Below are positions 48,639 through 58,716 of a DNA stretch of 64,000 nt, in pieces. The notes under the pieces were generated by a model. The model was not told the DNA's origin and searched no databases. It saw only the letters and a list, made by a program, of their open reading frames with translations. The first letter of the stretch is position 1. The number at the start of each line of letters is the position of its first letter. The position numbers were made by a program, and so were the translations under genes. Source of the DNA: Pseudomonas sp. B21-015 (GTDB taxonomy: Bacteria; Pseudomonadota; Gammaproteobacteria; Pseudomonadales; Pseudomonadaceae); contig NZ_CP087196.1 of the NCBI RefSeq assembly GCF_024749285.1, positions 496,001-560,000 of the forward strand. Reading direction: 5' to 3'.

Positions 48639-50342
48639 TTACTGCGCGGTAGGGCTCACATCACGCAACGGCTTGCCCTTCACCGGTGCATCACCGGCCA
48701 CGTAGTATTTGGCCTTGCTGCGCGGCAGTGGCTTGCGACCGCGGATCTTGTCGGCGATTTTCTCGGCCATCATGATCGTTGGCGCGTTCAGGTTGCCCGT
48801 GGTGATGATCGGCATGATCGAGGCATCGACCACGCGCAGGGCCTGCATGCCATGCACACGACCTTCGCCATCGACCACGGCCATCTCGTCGGTGCCCATC
48901 TTGCACGAGCAGGACGGGTGGAACGCGGTTTCGGCGTGCTCGCGGATGAACTTGTCCAGTTGCTCGTCGGTTTGCACGTCGATGCCCGGGCTGATTTCGC
49001 GACCACGGAAGGCGTCGAGAGCTGGCTGTTGCATGATTTCACGGGTCAGGCGGATGCCATCGCGGAACTCCTGCCAGTCCTGCTCGGTGGCCATGTAGTT
49101 GAACAGGATGCTCGGGTACTCGCGCGGATCCTTGGACTTGGCCTGGATGCGACCACGGCTTGGCGAACGCATGGAGCCCATGTGCGCCTGGAAGCCGTGT
49201 TCTTTCACACCGTTGCTGCCGTTGTAGTTAATCGCCACCGGCAGGAAGTGGTACTGAATGTTCGGCCAATCGAATTCCGGACGGGTGCGGATGAAACCGC
49301 CGGCTTCGAACTGGTTGCTGGCGCCGATGCCGGTGCCGTTGAACAGCCACTCGGCGCCGATGGCCGGTTGGTTGTGCAGCAGCAGCGAGGGGTACAGCGA
49401 GACCGGTTGGGTGCAGGCGTATTGCAGGTACAGCTCAAGGTGATCCTGCAGGTTTTCACCGACGCCTGGCAGGTCATGAACCACCGGAATATCGAGCTTT
49501 TTCAGCAGTTCGGCCGGGCCGACACCGGAACGTTGCAGGATCTGTGGCGACGCGATGGCGCCGGAGCACAGCAACACTTCCTTGCGGGCACGGACTTCAA
49601 CGCGCTCTTCAGCCGCGCCGATCAGGTAACGCACGCCAACCGCACGCTTGCCTTCGAACAGAATCTTGTCGGTCAGGGCATGGGTGACGATGGTCAGGGT
49701 CGAACGCTTCTTGGCGACGTCCAGGTAACCGCGAGCGGTACTGGCACGACGGCCGTTCGGCGTCACGGTGCGGTCCATCGGGCCGAAACCTTCCTGCTGG
49801 TAGCCGTTCAGGTCTTCGGTACGCGGGTAACCGGCTTGCACGCCTGCTTCAACCATCGCATGGAACAGCGGATTGTTGCCGGCTTTCGGCGTGGTCACGC
49901 TGACCGGACCGTCGCCACCGTGGTAGTCGTTCGGGCCGATGTCACGGGTTTCCGCCTTGCGGAAATACGGCAGGCAGTCGAGGTAGGTCCAGTCTTCCAG
50001 GCCGGGCAGTTTCGACCAGTTGTCGTAGTCCATCGCGTTACCACGGATGTAGCACATGCCGTTGATCAGCGAAGAACCACCCAGGCCCTTGCCACGACCG
50101 CATTCCATCCGGCGGCCGTCCATGTGTGGCTCTGGATCGGTTTCGTAAGCCCAGTTGTAGCGACGACCTTGCAGCGGGAACGCCAGCGCGGCCGGCATTT
50201 GCGTGCGGAAATCCAGACGGTAGTCCGGGCCGCCCGCTTCGAGCAGCAGGACGGTGACGCCTTCGTCTTCAGTCAGACGGGTCGCCAGGGTGTTACCGGC
50301 CGAGCCGGCACCGATGATGATGTAATCGAATTCTTGGGACAT
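48639..50342 (-). CDS. betA: choline dehydrogenase
   Basis: A 567-residue GMC flavoprotein that oxidises choline to betaine aldehyde at the membrane. It starts at ATG 50342 ([23 protein letters not shown]). GMC signatures are [37 protein letters not shown], the active-site segment [55 protein letters not shown] in parts. It is third in betI-betB-betA, separated from betB by a REP pair. BetI repression and GbdR-linked control are expected from the family. Confidence 0.97.
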   Translation of the reverse strand: MSQEFDYIIIGAGSAGNTLATRLTEDEGVTVLLLEAGGPDYRLDFRTQMPAALAFPLQGRRYNWAYETDPEPHMDGRRMECGRGKGLGGSSLINGMCYIRGNAMDYDNWSKLPGLEDWTYLDCLPYFRKAETRDIGPNDYHGGDGPVSVTTPKAGNNPLFHAMVEAGVQAGYPRTEDLNGYQQEGFGPMDRTVTPNGRRASTARGYLDVAKKRSTLTIVTHALTDKILFEGKRAVGVRYLIGAAEERVEVRARKEVLLCSGAIASPQILQRSGVGPAELLKKLDIPVVHDLPGVGENLQDHLELYLQYACTQPVSLYPSLLLHNQPAIGAEWLFNGTGIGASNQFEAGGFIRTRPEFDWPNIQYHFLPVAINYNGSNGVKEHGFQAHMGSMRSPSRGRIQAKSKDPREYPSILFNYMATEQDWQEFRDGIRLTREIMQQPALDAFRGREISPGIDVQTDEQLDKFIREHAETAFHPSCSCKMGTDEMAVVDGEGRVHGMQALRVVDASIMPIITTGNLNAPTIMMAEKIADKIRGRKPLPRSKAKYYVAGDAPVKGKPLRDVSPTAQ

Positions 50343-50392
50343 TGAATGCACCCTCTTTGAAGTTGGTCAGGTCAGGCGAGTGCTTCGCACTC

Positions 50393-50460
50393 GATCGCGA
50401 GCAGGCTCGCTCCCACATTGGAATGAAGTCTTCTGTGGGAGCGAGCCTGCTCGCGAAGGC
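50393..50460. repeat. REP pair, class I variant (GAGCCTGCTCGCG)
   Basis: ATCGCGAGCAGGCTCGCTCC and its inverse lie inside the betB-betA gap. Confidence 0.9.
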
Positions 50461-50487
50461 GATCTCGCAGGCGAAGCAAATGCCGCC

Positions 50488-51960
50488 TTAGAACACCGAG
50501 GCGTAATCGCCCAGTTCGACCTGTACCGATTTGATGCGTGTGAAGTTGTTCAGCGAGCTGATGCCGTTCTCACGGCCCACGCCCGACTGCTTGTAGCCGC
50601 CGACCGGCATCTTGGCGTCGGATTCGCCCCAGGCGTTGATCCAGCAGATACCGGCTTCCAGTTGATGAATCACGCGGTGAGCGCGGTTCAGGTCTTTGGT
50701 GACAACGCCAGCTGCCAAACCGAACTCGGTGTCGTTGGCACGACGGATCACTTCTTCTTCGGTCTCGTAGGTCAGGATGCTCATCACCGGGCCGAAGATC
50801 TCTTCGCGAACGATGGTCATCTCGTCGGTGCAGTCGGTGAACACGGTCGGTGCCACGAACGCGCCTTTGGCGAATTCGCCATCGGTCAGACGCTCGCCGC
50901 CACACAGCAGACGTGCACCTTCTTCCTTACCTTTGGCGATGTAACCCAGCACGCTTTCCATGTGGGCGAAGCTGACCAGAGGACCGAAATTGGTGTTTTC
51001 GTCTTCCGGGTTGCCGACGCGAATGCGCGCAACGCGTTCAACGATCTTGGCTTCGAACGCGGCTTTCAGATGGCTCGGTACAAACACGCGAGTGCCGTTG
51101 GTGCAGACCTGACCGGAGCTGTAGAAGTTGGCCATCATGGCGGTGTCGGCGGCGCGATCCAGATCGGCGTCGTCGAAAATGATCAGCGGGGATTTGCCGC
51201 CCAGTTCCATGGTCACGTCTTTGAGCGACGAGGCGGAAGCGCTGGCCATGACCTTCTTGCCGGTGTCGGTGCCGCCGGTGAAGGAGACTTTTTCGATGCG
51301 TGGGTGTTCGGTCAACCAGGTGCCGACTTCACGGCCACTGCCGGTCAGTACGTTGAACACGCCAGCCGGCAGGCCGGCTTCGGTATAGATCTCGGCCAGT
51401 TTCAGGGTGGTCAGCGAGGTGACTTCGCTCGGCTTGAAGATCATTGCGTTACCGGCTGCCAGGGCTGGAGCGGATTTCCACAGGGCGATCTGGATCGGGT
51501 AGTTCCACGCGCCGATACCAGCGACGATGCCCAGCGGCTCGCGACGGGTGTAGACGAAAGAGGTGGTACGCAGCGGGATCTGCTCGCCTTCGATGGCCGG
51601 CACCAGGCCTGCGTAGTACTCCAGCACGTCAGCGCCGGTGACGATGTCGACGTAACGGGTTTCGGAGTACGCCTTGCCGGTGTCCAGGGTTTCCAGGGCG
51701 GCCAGTTCATCGTTGCGCTCGCGCAGGATGTCCACGGCGCGACGCAGGATGCGCGAACGCTCCATGGCGGTCATTGCAGCCCAGATTTTCTGGCCCTTTT
51801 CGGCGCTGAGCACAGCGCGCTCAACGTCTTCCTTGGTCGCACGTTGTACGGTTGCGAGGACTTCACCGTTAGCCGGGTTGATGGCTTCGAAGGTGGCGTC
51901 GCTGCTGGCGTCGGAGTAACCGCCATCGATGTAGAGTTTTTGCAGTTCGAAACGGGCCAT
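50488..51960 (-). CDS. betB: betaine aldehyde dehydrogenase
   Basis: A 490-residue NAD(P)-dependent aldehyde dehydrogenase making glycine betaine. Motifs are [32 protein letters not shown] in parts, [12 protein letters not shown], the catalytic Glu in [11 protein letters not shown], and the catalytic Cys in [14 protein letters not shown]. It ends in [11 protein letters not shown], typical of BetB. The length matches the family. It lies 107 bases after betI and 145 before betA on the same strand. Confidence 0.97.
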   Translation of the reverse strand: MARFELQKLYIDGGYSDASSDATFEAINPANGEVLATVQRATKEDVERAVLSAEKGQKIWAAMTAMERSRILRRAVDILRERNDELAALETLDTGKAYSETRYVDIVTGADVLEYYAGLVPAIEGEQIPLRTTSFVYTRREPLGIVAGIGAWNYPIQIALWKSAPALAAGNAMIFKPSEVTSLTTLKLAEIYTEAGLPAGVFNVLTGSGREVGTWLTEHPRIEKVSFTGGTDTGKKVMASASASSLKDVTMELGGKSPLIIFDDADLDRAADTAMMANFYSSGQVCTNGTRVFVPSHLKAAFEAKIVERVARIRVGNPEDENTNFGPLVSFAHMESVLGYIAKGKEEGARLLCGGERLTDGEFAKGAFVAPTVFTDCTDEMTIVREEIFGPVMSILTYETEEEVIRRANDTEFGLAAGVVTKDLNRAHRVIHQLEAGICWINAWGESDAKMPVGGYKQSGVGRENGISSLNNFTRIKSVQVELGDYASVF

Positions 51961-52067
51961 AGTGTCCTCGCAAGTGCATTAAGTGGTTGGCGTTGACCAC
52001 CGGGCGTGCCGTATAGCATTGGCATCGCGGTCGGTAGCGGTTCAGGGGTTGAGCGATTATGTGTGCT

Positions 52068-52661
52068 CTAACTCACCTGCTTGGCCAATTGGAAATCCAT
52101 GTATTCGTAAGCGATCTGGTGCGCTTGCGCGGTGTCGAAAGCGTCTCCCGACAGCGCACCGCGCAACCACAAACCGTCAATGAGGGCTGCCAGGCCGCGG
52201 GCGGCGCTGCGCGCTTGATCAAGCGGCAACACACGGCGGAACTGGCAGCACAGGTTGGAATACAGACGGTGATCGTTGATCCGCTGCAACCTGTGCAAAG
52301 ACGGGTGGTGCATGCTGGTGGCCCAGAAGGCCAGCCAGGTTTTCATTGCCGGGCCATTGACCTGGCTGGCGTCGAAGTTGCCTTCGATAATCACCTGGAG
52401 GTGAGCCCGTGGGCTGGTGTCCTCCAGCGCCTGACGGCGCGCGGTGACGTTCTCGCTGAGGACACTCATCAGATACTGCGCCGTGGCGGCGATCAGGCCG
52501 TTCTTGTCCTGAAAGTAGTGACTGATGATGCCATTCGAGACACCGGCCAAACGGGCGATCAGCGCAATGCTGGCGTCCCCCATCCCGACCTGATCGACGG
52601 CCTGTAACGTGGCTTCGATCAATTGCTGACGGCGGATGGGTTGCATACCGACCTTGGGCAT
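52068..52661 (-). CDS. betI: choline-responsive repressor BetI
   Basis: A 197-residue TetR-family repressor. The start [19 protein letters not shown] at ATG 52661 lies nine bases after AAGGAG; an ATG nine bases earlier sits directly on that site and is unlikely. The helix-turn-helix is [26 protein letters not shown]. BetI loses DNA binding when choline is present. A 20-bp palindrome 71 bases upstream is its probable operator and lies between betI and the divergent betT, so it can control both. Confidence 0.95.
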   Translation of the reverse strand: MPKVGMQPIRRQQLIEATLQAVDQVGMGDASIALIARLAGVSNGIISHYFQDKNGLIAATAQYLMSVLSENVTARRQALEDTSPRAHLQVIIEGNFDASQVNGPAMKTWLAFWATSMHHPSLHRLQRINDHRLYSNLCCQFRRVLPLDQARSAARGLAALIDGLWLRGALSGDAFDTAQAHQIAYEYMDFQLAKQVS

Positions 52662-52731
52662 CTTGCACATCTCCTTAGGCCTTCCCGTGGACGAAATACG
52701 CCTACCGGGTTGAGGGCCAGTCTATTTTGTT

Positions 52732-52751
52732 TTGATTGAACGTTCAATCAA
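52732..52751. promoter_or_regulatory. BetI operator, 20-bp perfect palindrome
   Basis: TTGATTGAACGTTCAATCAA is a perfect inverted repeat in the betI-betT intergenic region, the expected place and style for BetI. Confidence 0.8.
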
Positions 52752-52984
52752 CAAAGAATAAGATCTGCGACAATTCGTCGCTGCCTACAGGTTTTTCCTA
52801 CGCGTAGTGGGCGGAAAAACGACATCTAAAAATGCTCGAAACCCACACGCAATGGCGTTCCATGGGTTTCGGGCTTTTTTCGGGGTGTCTTTATATCACC
52901 CGCCGATCGGCTGCCAACTAACCGATTGGTCGGGTAACGCGTTGCCTTGTGTTCTTCTCTCGCACTGCCTGGAGCATCTGTGCC
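52752..52984 (+). ncRNA. structured betT leader with intrinsic terminator
   Basis: Ordered hairpins are GCGAC/GTCGC (52767-52781), GTTTTTCC/GGAAAAAC (52791-52820), GCTCGAAACCCA/TGGGTTTCGGGC with TTTTTT (52834-52880), GGGTG/CACCC, and CCGATCGG/CCGATTGGTCGG (about 52903-52933). The third is a good intrinsic terminator 105 bases before the betT start. It may be an attenuator or riboswitch, or the end of a small RNA. Confidence 0.6.
52834..52880 (+). terminator. intrinsic terminator within the betT leader
   Basis: A 12-bp stem with one G-T pair, a loop with inner ACGC/GCGT pairing, and six T residues. Confidence 0.8.
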
Positions 52985-54991
52985 ATGAGTTCTGCCTCTC
53001 TAATAAAAACCCCACCCGAGAAGGTGACGGTCAACGGTTGGGTGTTCTACACCTCTACCGCGTTGATCCTGCTATTAACTGCCATTCTGATCATCGCCCC
53101 GCAAGCGGCCGGTAGAATGCTCGGCATTGCCCAGGCGTGGTTGTCCCGCAGCTTCGGCTGGTATTACATGGTGGTGATCGCCGCTTACCTGGTTTTTGTG
53201 GTTGGCCTGGCGTTTTCGTCCTACGGCAAGCTCAAGCTGGGCAGCAAGGACGATACCCCGGACTTCAGCTATGGCGCCTGGGCGGGGATGCTGTTCTCCT
53301 CGGGTATCGGCATTTCCTTGCTGTACTTCGGTGCGTCCGAGCCGCTGGACCACTACTTCAATCCGCCGGAAGGCGTGGCCGGCAGTAACCTTGCCGCACG
53401 TCAGGCGGTGCAGCTGACGTTCCTGCACTGGGGCCTGCATGGCTGGGCGATCTACGCACTGGTCGGCCTGGCCGTGGCGTACTTTGCCTATCGTCATAAC
53501 CAGCCACTGGCGTTGCGTTCGGCGCTGTATCCGCTGGTCGGCGAGCGTTGGGTCAAAGGCGCGGCCGGTCATGCGGTGGACGGCTTCGGCATGTTCGTGA
53601 CCCTGCTGGGGCTGGTGACGAACCTGGGGATCGGTTCGCTGCAAGTGTCGTCGGGGCTGGAAAACCTGTTCGGCATGGAACACAGCAACACTAACCTGCT
53701 GATCGTGATCATCGTGATGAGCACCGTGGCGACCATCGCCGCTGTGTCCGGCGTGGAAAACGGCATTCGCCGTCTGTCCAACCTGAACATCGTGCTGTTC
53801 AGCGGTCTGCTGATTTTCGTCCTGCTGTTCGGCCCGACCCTGCACCTGCTCAACGGCTTTGTGCAAAACATCGGCGACTACCTGAACGGTGCGGTCCTGA
53901 AGACCTTCGACCTCTATGTGTATGAAGGCGACAGTGAGAAGTCCGACCGCTGGTTGGGCCTGTGGACCCTGTTCTACTGGGCCTGGTGGATTTCCTGGGC
54001 GCCATTCGTCGGCATGTTCATCGCGCGTATTTCCCGGGGTCGCACGGTGCGTGAACTGGTGGCTGGTGTGCTGCTGATTCCGCTGGGCTTCACCCTGGCA
54101 TGGCTGTCGATCTTCGGTAACTCGGCCCTGGACCTGGTGATGAACCATGGGGCGGTGGAACTCGGGAAGACGGCGCTCGAACAGCCGTCGATGGCGATCT
54201 ACCAGTTGCTCGAGCATTACCCGGCGTCGAAGGTCGTGATCGGCGTGTCGATTTTTGTCGGTTTCGTGCTGTTCCTGACCCCGGCGGACTCCGGCGCGGT
54301 GATGATGGCCAACCTTTCCTGCAAGGGCGGCAACGTCGACGAAGATGCACCGCATTGGCTGCGGATTTTCTGGTCGGTGGTGATCACCCTGGTGACCATC
54401 GGCCTGCTGTTAGCCGGTAACTTCGAAGCCATGCAAACCATGGTGGTGCTGGCGGGGCTGCCGTTCTCGGTGGTGCTGGTGTTCTTCATGTTTGGCTTGC
54501 ACAAGGCCATGCGCCAGGACGTGCAAATCGAACAGGAGCAAGCGGAACTGGCGGCGCGTGGTCGTCGTGGTTTCAGCGAGCGTCTGACCCAGCTGGATCT
54601 GCAACCGAACCAGTCGATCGTTCAGCGTTTCATGGACAAGCACGTCAGCCCGGCGCTGGAAGATGCGACTGTGCAATTGCGTGCTCAGGGTCTGGATGTG
54701 CAGACGTTGCTGGGCAAGTCGAAACGCTGCATGGGCGTGCGGATCGAGATGGAAGAGGGCAACCCTTTTGTCTACGAAGTGAGCCTGGACGGTTATCTGG
54801 CGGCGGCGAGTGACACGGTGTCGGCTGAAAGCGCCGATGAACCGCGCGCACGTTACTACCGTGCCGAGGTGTACCTGCACAACGGCAGCCAGGATTACGA
54901 CTTGATGGGCTTCACTCAGGATCAGATCACCCGTGACGTGCTCGATCAGTTTGAAAGCCATCGGCAGCTTCTAGGCCGGGTTTATAGCTGA
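52985..54991 (+). CDS. betT: high-affinity choline transporter BetT (BCCT family)
   Basis: A 668-residue betaine/choline/carnitine transporter. The start is ATG 52985 (MSSASLIKTPPEKVTVNGWVFY). Twelve helices are followed by a cytoplasmic C-terminal domain of about 150 residues (from residue 515), typical of osmotically tuned BetT proteins. The substrate-site signature is in WTLFYWAWWISWAPFVGMFIARISRGRT (read in parts), and the loop GMLFSSGIGISLLYFG is characteristic. It should import choline with protons for osmoprotection and catabolism. It is divergent from betIBA and preceded by a structured leader. Confidence 0.95.
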   Translation: MSSASLIKTPPEKVTVNGWVFYTSTALILLLTAILIIAPQAAGRMLGIAQAWLSRSFGWYYMVVIAAYLVFVVGLAFSSYGKLKLGSKDDTPDFSYGAWAGMLFSSGIGISLLYFGASEPLDHYFNPPEGVAGSNLAARQAVQLTFLHWGLHGWAIYALVGLAVAYFAYRHNQPLALRSALYPLVGERWVKGAAGHAVDGFGMFVTLLGLVTNLGIGSLQVSSGLENLFGMEHSNTNLLIVIIVMSTVATIAAVSGVENGIRRLSNLNIVLFSGLLIFVLLFGPTLHLLNGFVQNIGDYLNGAVLKTFDLYVYEGDSEKSDRWLGLWTLFYWAWWISWAPFVGMFIARISRGRTVRELVAGVLLIPLGFTLAWLSIFGNSALDLVMNHGAVELGKTALEQPSMAIYQLLEHYPASKVVIGVSIFVGFVLFLTPADSGAVMMANLSCKGGNVDEDAPHWLRIFWSVVITLVTIGLLLAGNFEAMQTMVVLAGLPFSVVLVFFMFGLHKAMRQDVQIEQEQAELAARGRRGFSERLTQLDLQPNQSIVQRFMDKHVSPALEDATVQLRAQGLDVQTLLGKSKRCMGVRIEMEEGNPFVYEVSLDGYLAAASDTVSAESADEPRARYYRAEVYLHNGSQDYDLMGFTQDQITRDVLDQFESHRQLLGRVYS

Positions 54992-55032
54992 GACTTGAGG
55001 TGATGCGGTGCAGTGATGCACCGCAGTTCTAT

Positions 55033-55165
55033 TGTGGCGAGGGAGCTTGCTCCCGCTCGACTGCGCAGCAGTCGCAAATCCGGATAACGCGATCTCTCTG
55101 AAATACCGCAGTGTCTGGGTTTTGGGCTGCTTCGCAACCCAGCGGGAGCAAGCTCCCTCGCCACA
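55033..55165. repeat. 130-bp composite repeat, class III
   Basis: The same ends and interior as the copy at 45434-45567. Confidence 0.92.
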
Positions 55166-55199
55166 GTTGTCAGTATTCCAAGATAAATATCTGCACTAA

Positions 55200-55232
55200 C
55201 AAAAACGCCGCGATCATCTCGCGGCGTTTTTG
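55200..55232 (-). terminator. choV terminator
   Basis: AAAAACGCCGCGA / TCGCGGCGTTTTT, usable on both strands, just after the choV stop codon. Confidence 0.9.
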
Positions 55233-55245
55233 TGTCTGCTGTCTC

Positions 55246-56424
55246 TTACCCCAGGTTCTTGCCGAGCAGCGCGTGGTACAGCTCGCTGTCACCGAGGATC
55301 CCGACAACCTTGTTGTTGTCATGCAGCACCAGCTTGTTGCCGGTCTGGTAGCGAATCTGCAGCGCATCGCGCATGCCGATGTTGGAATCCACCAGCGTTG
55401 GCCGACGACCCAAACCTTCAACCGCTTGCCCCGGTATCCAGTTCTGCAGGTCCAGGTTCGAGCCGTTCTGGCGTGCACCTTTGATGGTGTTGCCTTCGGC
55501 CAGGTCCAGCCACGAGTCGCCGCCCGGATCGAGGCACACCGAACCGTTGATACGTTTGCAGTTGTCCAGAGTGCGCATCAGGCTGCGACCGCACAGTACG
55601 TTCAGCGGATTGGTGTGGGCGACGAAGGTGCGCACGTAGTCGTCTGCAGGGTTGAGGACGATTTCTTCCGGCTTGCTGTACTGGATGATCCGGCCGTCTT
55701 TCATGATCGCGATACGGCTGCCGAGCTTCAGGGCTTCATCGAGGTCGTGGCTCACGAACACGATGGTTTTGCTGAGCTTGTTTTGCAGTTCCAGCAGTTC
55801 GTCTTGCAGGCCTTGGCGGATCAGCGGGTCGAGGGCCGAGAACGGTTCGTCCATCAGCAGGATGTCGGCGTCCATCGCCAGCGCGCGGGCCAGGCCCACA
55901 CGTTGCTGCATACCACCGGACAGCTCATCGGGTTTCTTGTTGCGCCACTGGGTCAGGCCCACCAGCTCAAGCTTCTCGTCCACCAGTTTGCGGCGTTCTT
56001 TCTCGGGGCGACCCTGCATTTCCAGGCCGAAGCTGATGTTCTCGCGCACCGTCAGCCAAGGCATCAGGGCGAACTTCTGGAACACCATCGCGATGCGCTT
56101 GGTGCGCATCATTTTCAGTTCCGCGGGGGTGCAGGAAGCGATGTCGATCTGCTTGCCTTCGTGCTCGACGAACAACTTGCCACGGCTGACGGTGTTGAGG
56201 CCGTTGATGCAGCGCAACAGGCTGGATTTGCCGGAGCCGGACAGGCCCATCAGTACGCAGATTTCGCCTTTTTCGATGTCCAGGCTGGCTTTTTCAACGC
56301 CGACAATCTGCCCGGTCTTTTTCAGGATCTGGTCACGGGTCATGCCCTGGTCGAGGAGTTTGAGCGCCTCGCGCGGGTCTTTGGAGAAGATTACGTCGAC
56401 GTCTTCGAAGCGAATAATGCTCAT
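55246..56424 (-). CDS. choV: choline ABC transporter ATP-binding subunit
   Basis: A 392-residue ProV/OpuAA-type ATPase. It carries Walker A GLSGSGKSSLLRCING, the Q-loop MVFQKFALMP, signature LSGGMQQRVGLARALAMD, Walker B ILLMDEPFSALDP and the switch VFVSHDLDEA. The C-terminal 120 residues form a CBS-like regulatory region (LVLHDNNKVVGILGDSELYHALLG). The start overlaps the choW stop by four bases, so the two are coupled. P. aeruginosa names are cbcV/choV. It imports choline and related quaternary amines. Confidence 0.95.
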   Translation of the reverse strand: MSIIRFEDVDVIFSKDPREALKLLDQGMTRDQILKKTGQIVGVEKASLDIEKGEICVLMGLSGSGKSSLLRCINGLNTVSRGKLFVEHEGKQIDIASCTPAELKMMRTKRIAMVFQKFALMPWLTVRENISFGLEMQGRPEKERRKLVDEKLELVGLTQWRNKKPDELSGGMQQRVGLARALAMDADILLMDEPFSALDPLIRQGLQDELLELQNKLSKTIVFVSHDLDEALKLGSRIAIMKDGRIIQYSKPEEIVLNPADDYVRTFVAHTNPLNVLCGRSLMRTLDNCKRINGSVCLDPGGDSWLDLAEGNTIKGARQNGSNLDLQNWIPGQAVEGLGRRPTLVDSNIGMRDALQIRYQTGNKLVLHDNNKVVGILGDSELYHALLGKNLG

Positions 56425-57266
56425 GCGTCACCCCCTACTTTAGCGTCGGGTTGTTTGCAGATACGGTCGAGCATGATCGCCAGCAATACGATCGCCAGGC
56501 CGGCTTCGAAGCCCAGGGCGATATCAGCAGTGTTCAGTGCGTTGACCACGGGTTTGCCCAGGCCGTCGGCGCCCACCAGTGCCGCGATCACCACCATCGA
56601 CAACGACAGCATGATGCACTGGGTGATGCCGGCCGCGATGCTTGGCATGGCGTGAGGCAGTTCAATCCGTGAGAGCAGTTGACGGCGCGAGCAGCCGAAG
56701 GCTTTGCCGGCGTCCATCAGTTCCTGTGGAACATCGCGAATGCCCAGGTAGGTCAGGCGGATAGGCGCGGCAATCGCGAACACTACCGTCGAGATCAGGC
56801 CCGGGACCACACCCAGACCGAAGAGGGTCAGGGTAGGAATGAGGTACACGAAGGTCGGTACGGTCTGCATCAGATCGAGCACCGGACGCATCAGTGTGTA
56901 GAACATCGGTTTGTGCGCGGCGACGATGCCCAACGGCACGCCGATGACCACGCACACCAGGGTGGCGAACAGCACCTGGGCGAGGGTTTCCATGGTTTCC
57001 TGCCAGTACCCCAGATTGAGGATCAGCAGAAAGGAGGCGATGACGAAAACGGTCAGGCCCCATTTGCGTTGAATGAGGTGTGCCAGTAGCGCGATGAGGC
57101 CGATCAATGCCAGCGGGTTGAACCAGGTCAGCGCAAAAGTCACGCCGTGGATCATCGTTTCCAGTGACACGGCGATGGCGTCGAAGGTGCTGGCGCCGTG
57201 TTGCGTCAACCATTCAACGAAGCCCGCGATGTACTGGCCTAAAGGGATTTTCTGATCAATCAGCAT
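56421..57266 (-). CDS. choW: choline ABC transporter permease
   Basis: A 281-residue ProW-type permease starting at ATG 57266 (MLIDQKIPLGQYIAGFVEWLTQHGAS). It has six to seven hydrophobic helices and the cytoplasmic EAA-like loop DVPQELMDAGKAFGCSRRQLLSRIELPHAMPSIAAGITQ (in parts), which contacts ChoV. The longer frame upstream crosses the gap after choX and is not conserved. It lies 65 bases after choX and overlaps choV by four bases, forming choXWV. Confidence 0.95.
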   Translation of the reverse strand: MLIDQKIPLGQYIAGFVEWLTQHGASTFDAIAVSLETMIHGVTFALTWFNPLALIGLIALLAHLIQRKWGLTVFVIASFLLILNLGYWQETMETLAQVLFATLVCVVIGVPLGIVAAHKPMFYTLMRPVLDLMQTVPTFVYLIPTLTLFGLGVVPGLISTVVFAIAAPIRLTYLGIRDVPQELMDAGKAFGCSRRQLLSRIELPHAMPSIAAGITQCIMLSLSMVVIAALVGADGLGKPVVNALNTADIALGFEAGLAIVLLAIMLDRICKQPDAKVGGDA

Positions 57267-57331
57267 GGTAGTGAACGTCCGCATGCAAGGGAATAAACAG
57301 CCCGGGCGAGCGAACTCGCCCGGCATAAGCA

Positions 57332-58279
57332 TTACTGCGCGAGCTTGGCTTTCACAGCCTCCAGGCCAGGTTTACCGTCAATGGTGGTTACGCCAGCCAG
57401 CCAGGTATCGAGCACCTGTGGATTCTTTTTCAGCCAGGCCTTGGCGGCCGCGTCAGGCTTCATCTTGTCGTCCAGGATGTTGCCCATCAGAGAGCTTTCC
57501 ATGTCGACGGTAAATTCCAGGTTTTTCAGCAGTTGGCCGACGTTGCTGCATTCTTCGGTATAACCCTTGCGAGTGTTGGTCGCAACCGTGGCGGCACCAA
57601 AGTCCGGGCCGAAAAAGTCATCACCACCGGTCAAGTATTGAATCTTGAAGCGCTTGTTCATCGGGTGCGGTGCCCAGCCGAGGAACACCACGGCGGTGTC
57701 GCGTTTTTGCGCGCGGTCGACTTGCGACAGCATGCCCGCTTCGCTGGACTCGACGACTTTGAAACCGGCGGTTTTGAGACCGAAGGCGTCTTTGTCGATC
57801 ATGCTCTGGATCAGACGGTTGCCGTCGTTGCCAGGCTCGATGCCGTAGATCTTGCCGTCGAGTTCTTTCTTGAATTTGGCGATGTCGGCAAAGTCATGCA
57901 GCCCTTTGTCGTACAGCGCTTGCGGCACGGCGAGGGTGTATTTGGCGCCTTTGAGGTTGGTGCGCACGGTTTCCACGGTGCCGGCATCCCGATAGGCCTT
58001 GATGTCGTTTTCCATGGTCGGCATCCAGTTACCCAGGAAGACGTCCATGTTCTTGCCGTCGGCCAGGGACTTGTAGGTCACCGGCACGGAAATCATCGTG
58101 GTTTTGGTCTTGTAACCGAGGGCGTTGAGCACAACGCTGGTGGCCGCGGTGGTTGCGGTAATGTCCGTCCAGCCGACATCGGAGAAGTTTACGGTACTGC
58201 ATTGGGCCGGTTCTGCGGCTTGAGCCATGAACGGCAGACTCAGCATGGCGGCCAACAACAACGACGGGGAACCTTTCAT
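57332..58279 (-). CDS. choX: periplasmic choline-binding protein
   Basis: A 315-residue binding protein starting at ATG 58279 behind AAGGAG; the signal peptide ends at MAQAAEPAQC. The mature part opens STVNFSDVGWTDITATTAATSVVLNALGY and contains FLGNWMPTMENDIKAY and VVFLGWAPHPMNKRFKIQYL, with the Trp residues expected to make the aromatic box for the choline ammonium group. It is first in choXWV. Transcription is probably driven by GbdR from the 437-base divergent region shared with sdaA. Confidence 0.95.
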   Translation of the reverse strand: MKGSPSLLLAAMLSLPFMAQAAEPAQCSTVNFSDVGWTDITATTAATSVVLNALGYKTKTTMISVPVTYKSLADGKNMDVFLGNWMPTMENDIKAYRDAGTVETVRTNLKGAKYTLAVPQALYDKGLHDFADIAKFKKELDGKIYGIEPGNDGNRLIQSMIDKDAFGLKTAGFKVVESSEAGMLSQVDRAQKRDTAVVFLGWAPHPMNKRFKIQYLTGGDDFFGPDFGAATVATNTRKGYTEECSNVGQLLKNLEFTVDMESSLMGNILDDKMKPDAAAKAWLKKNPQVLDTWLAGVTTIDGKPGLEAVKAKLAQ

Positions 58280-58716
58280 AAGGGGGGACTCCTTGGTGTT
58301 TTTTTTGGCAGTGTTCCGACTGGACCACCGCACTTATCTGTTGCGGTTGGATGGCGTTTTGGAGACAGCTCTACCACGGCGCCTTGCAATCGAGTCGATA
58401 CGATCATGTACCAGTGAAAATCTGACGCCTACAGGGTGCGTCGTAACCAGTACAGGGATGGTCGCATCCAGTGTCGGTAACGTCGTTTACAGCTTTTTTC
58501 AGCCCGTTTTGCTTCGCTGATCCGCAAAAAAACGGCGAAAACATAGCGTAAGCGGCCTGCGGCGCTAGCGGACATGAGTGCGTCGGTGTGAGACGTTGAA
58601 GGACATGGCAAAAGCCTGATGATGCGGCCATCTCGGCGGATTGCAGCTTGAGCGTAGCAGCTCCGTCACTGGGCGCTTTTGCGCCTGGAGCAGGCACATC
58701 CAGGAGTTCAGCAGTA
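58280..58716. other. divergent promoter region of choX and sdaA
   Basis: No gene or repeat is seen in 437 bases. GbdR activation sites are expected here from work in P. aeruginosa, but I could not place a site with confidence by eye. Confidence 0.4.

Noticed and set aside
48549..50345. A 598-codon plus-strand frame
   Set aside because: It is the mirror of betA, with no independent ribosome site or domain.
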